From: Kaistella sp. SH40-3
Lineage (GTDB): Bacteria; Bacteroidota; Bacteroidia; Flavobacteriales; Weeksellaceae
Length of the DNA stretch: 64,000 nucleotides
Direction: 5' to 3'
Assembly: GCF_030686865.1 (NCBI RefSeq)
Contig: NZ_JAQYUS010000009.1
Span: 62,001 to 126,000, forward strand
Translations under genes and position numbers: made by a program
The notes under the pieces: model-generated
What the model was told of the DNA's origin: nothing
Seen by the model: only the letters and a program-made list of their open reading frames with translations
Database searches by the model: none
Part shown: one piece after another, positions 63,214 to 64,000 of the stretch
Layout: each line of letters begins with the position of its first letter
How positions within the stretch are numbered: the first letter of the stretch is position 1

Positions 63214-63991
63214 AAAAAATAGTATCATTGTAAGCTTATGTGTTTTATTAATAAGCTGTGGTGAAAAAGCAGAACACAATGTGGTGGCTAAAAATGACAA
63301 GGTAGATGATATGATTATAGCGGGAATGTTGTTTTTAGCAGGAATGATTCTGTTTTATTTGAGTACCAAAATTATCGTAAATGCGATGAAAGGGAGACGT
63401 CAACGAGGCATAAAAAGACGTGAAGCAGATATTGCAGACAACGGCTTTGCTTTAAATGCAGAGGAAAATGCTAAAGTTTTACAATTACAAAACAAAGTGG
63501 AAGAGTTGAATAAAAAACTTCAAGCATGCGAACAAAATAATAGAAACATAGAAAGTAAGAAAGAGGATCCAGCTAAAGATTTTTCAGAAATGACAGTGCA
63601 AGATTTGCTAGTAGAGGAGCAACTTGCGCCAGTTTTGACTCTTTCCGTAGAGCCTCTTAACACTGGACCAGAAGTAAAGATGAGATATTCTAAGTTTGCT
63701 GACGAAAATGCGATGTTTCCTCATACACACTTATTAAATTCTGATGACGGTTCATGTTATTATAAATTAGAAATCGATGAGATCAATAACACCGCAAAGT
63801 TTGAACCTATAACTGCAGGAATAAGCCTTTCAAGTTTTAAAAACAACAAGAACATGCTATTACTGCCATATTGCGATCTTAATAATTATTTTGAAACCTG
63901 GAGCGGTATAAAAGTCATTGAAAAGGGATGGTTAAAATATGCAGATACAGGATGGATTGTAGAAAAAAAATGTAAAATTGAATTAATATAA
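63200..63991 (+). CDS. Membrane-anchored coiled-coil protein
   Basis: 263 residues from the ATG at 63200 (the frame opens at a TTG at 63191). An N-terminal lipobox-like segment (IVSLCVLLISCGEK) is followed by a membrane helix (MIIAGMLFLAGMILFYLSTK), a basic patch (KGRRQRGIKRRE), a coiled coil (NAKVLQLQNKVEELNKKLQA) and a globular C-terminal domain. The gene overlaps the ATPase gene by 14 bases, so the two are translationally coupled. The layout fits an inner-membrane link for the cytosolic ATPase. Confidence 0.68.
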   Translation: MLINKKNSIIVSLCVLLISCGEKAEHNVVAKNDKVDDMIIAGMLFLAGMILFYLSTKIIVNAMKGRRQRGIKRREADIADNGFALNAEENAKVLQLQNKVEELNKKLQACEQNNRNIESKKEDPAKDFSEMTVQDLLVEEQLAPVLTLSVEPLNTGPEVKMRYSKFADENAMFPHTHLLNSDDGSCYYKLEIDEINNTAKFEPITAGISLSSFKNNKNMLLLPYCDLNNYFETWSGIKVIEKGWLKYADTGWIVEKKCKIELI

Positions 63992-63993
63992 GT

Positions 63994-64000
63994 ATGGAGC
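63994..64000 (+). CDS. Start of the next operon gene (truncated by window edge)
   Basis: ATGGAGC follows the previous stop by 2 bases. Tight spacing as elsewhere in this operon suggests that another gene begins here, but only two codons are visible. Confidence 0.35.

Overview
The window is a piece of an AT-rich Bacteroidota chromosome, most likely a flavobacterium of the Chryseobacterium/Kaistella group (family Weeksellaceae). This rests on the Bacteroidota-type -7 promoter boxes (TAnnTTTG), the TonB receptor and outer-membrane barrel proteins, carotenoid cyclisation, split Kdp signalling proteins, and the style of the integrase, MobA/MobC and DUF4286 genes. No rRNA, tRNA or CRISPR array was found.

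Layout. 1-5.7 kb: 5' part of a lycopene cyclase gene (minus strand, runs off the left edge), a decayed bioB fragment, and a TonB receptor divergent from a MocR-type regulator. 6.2-14.9 kb: a complete minus-strand kdp potassium-uptake operon (27-aa peptide, kdpF, kdpA, kdpB, kdpC, porin, KdpD sensor half, histidine kinase). 15.2-18.5 kb: an NtrC-type response regulator, then a second operon whose head resembles that of kdp (terminator, leader, tiny membrane peptide) but which carries three small paralogous proteins; a collapsed copy of the regulator lies upstream. 18.5-20.6 kb: gene debris (outer-membrane protein tail, serine recombinase pseudogene) around a GNAT acetyltransferase. 20.6-28.7 kb: an AlbA/Schlafen-like protein and an integrative mobilizable element (relaxase, MobC, TOPRIM primase, VapE-like helicase, excisionase-like HTH, tyrosine integrase) abutting the 3' end of mnmE, with an iteron-like candidate origin between primase and VapE. 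30.6-33.1 kb: a Gabija-like OLD nuclease plus UvrD-like helicase pair.

33.2-44.9 kb is mostly chromosomal housekeeping (quinone oxidoreductase, MepB, dipeptidase, deaminase, aminopeptidase P, TPR protein, gyrA, DUF4286, LuxC-type reductase), with one orphan phage-tail-tube-like gene. 45.0-47.5 kb holds a thermonuclease-like protein and a small cassette (267-aa unknown, DUF5675, two small membrane proteins). 48.2-52.6 kb is an accessory island (receiver-like cPPR protein, WYL regulator, SLOG/DUF2493, PD-(D/E)XK nuclease, alpha/beta hydrolase, two unknowns); a shared CGACA-N5-TGWCG motif lies in front of its operons and suggests one WYL-controlled regulon.

53.5-64 kb: a Fic protein with two palindromic operator-like repeats, then the most unusual locus: a plus-strand operon with a trypsin-like lipoprotein protease, a vWA-like lipoprotein, a three-helix membrane protein, a tubulin/FtsZ-fold protein, a 1099-aa protein ending in an actin/Hsp70-type ATPase, and a membrane-anchored coiled-coil protein. 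It continues beyond the right edge. I do not recognise this combination as a named system.
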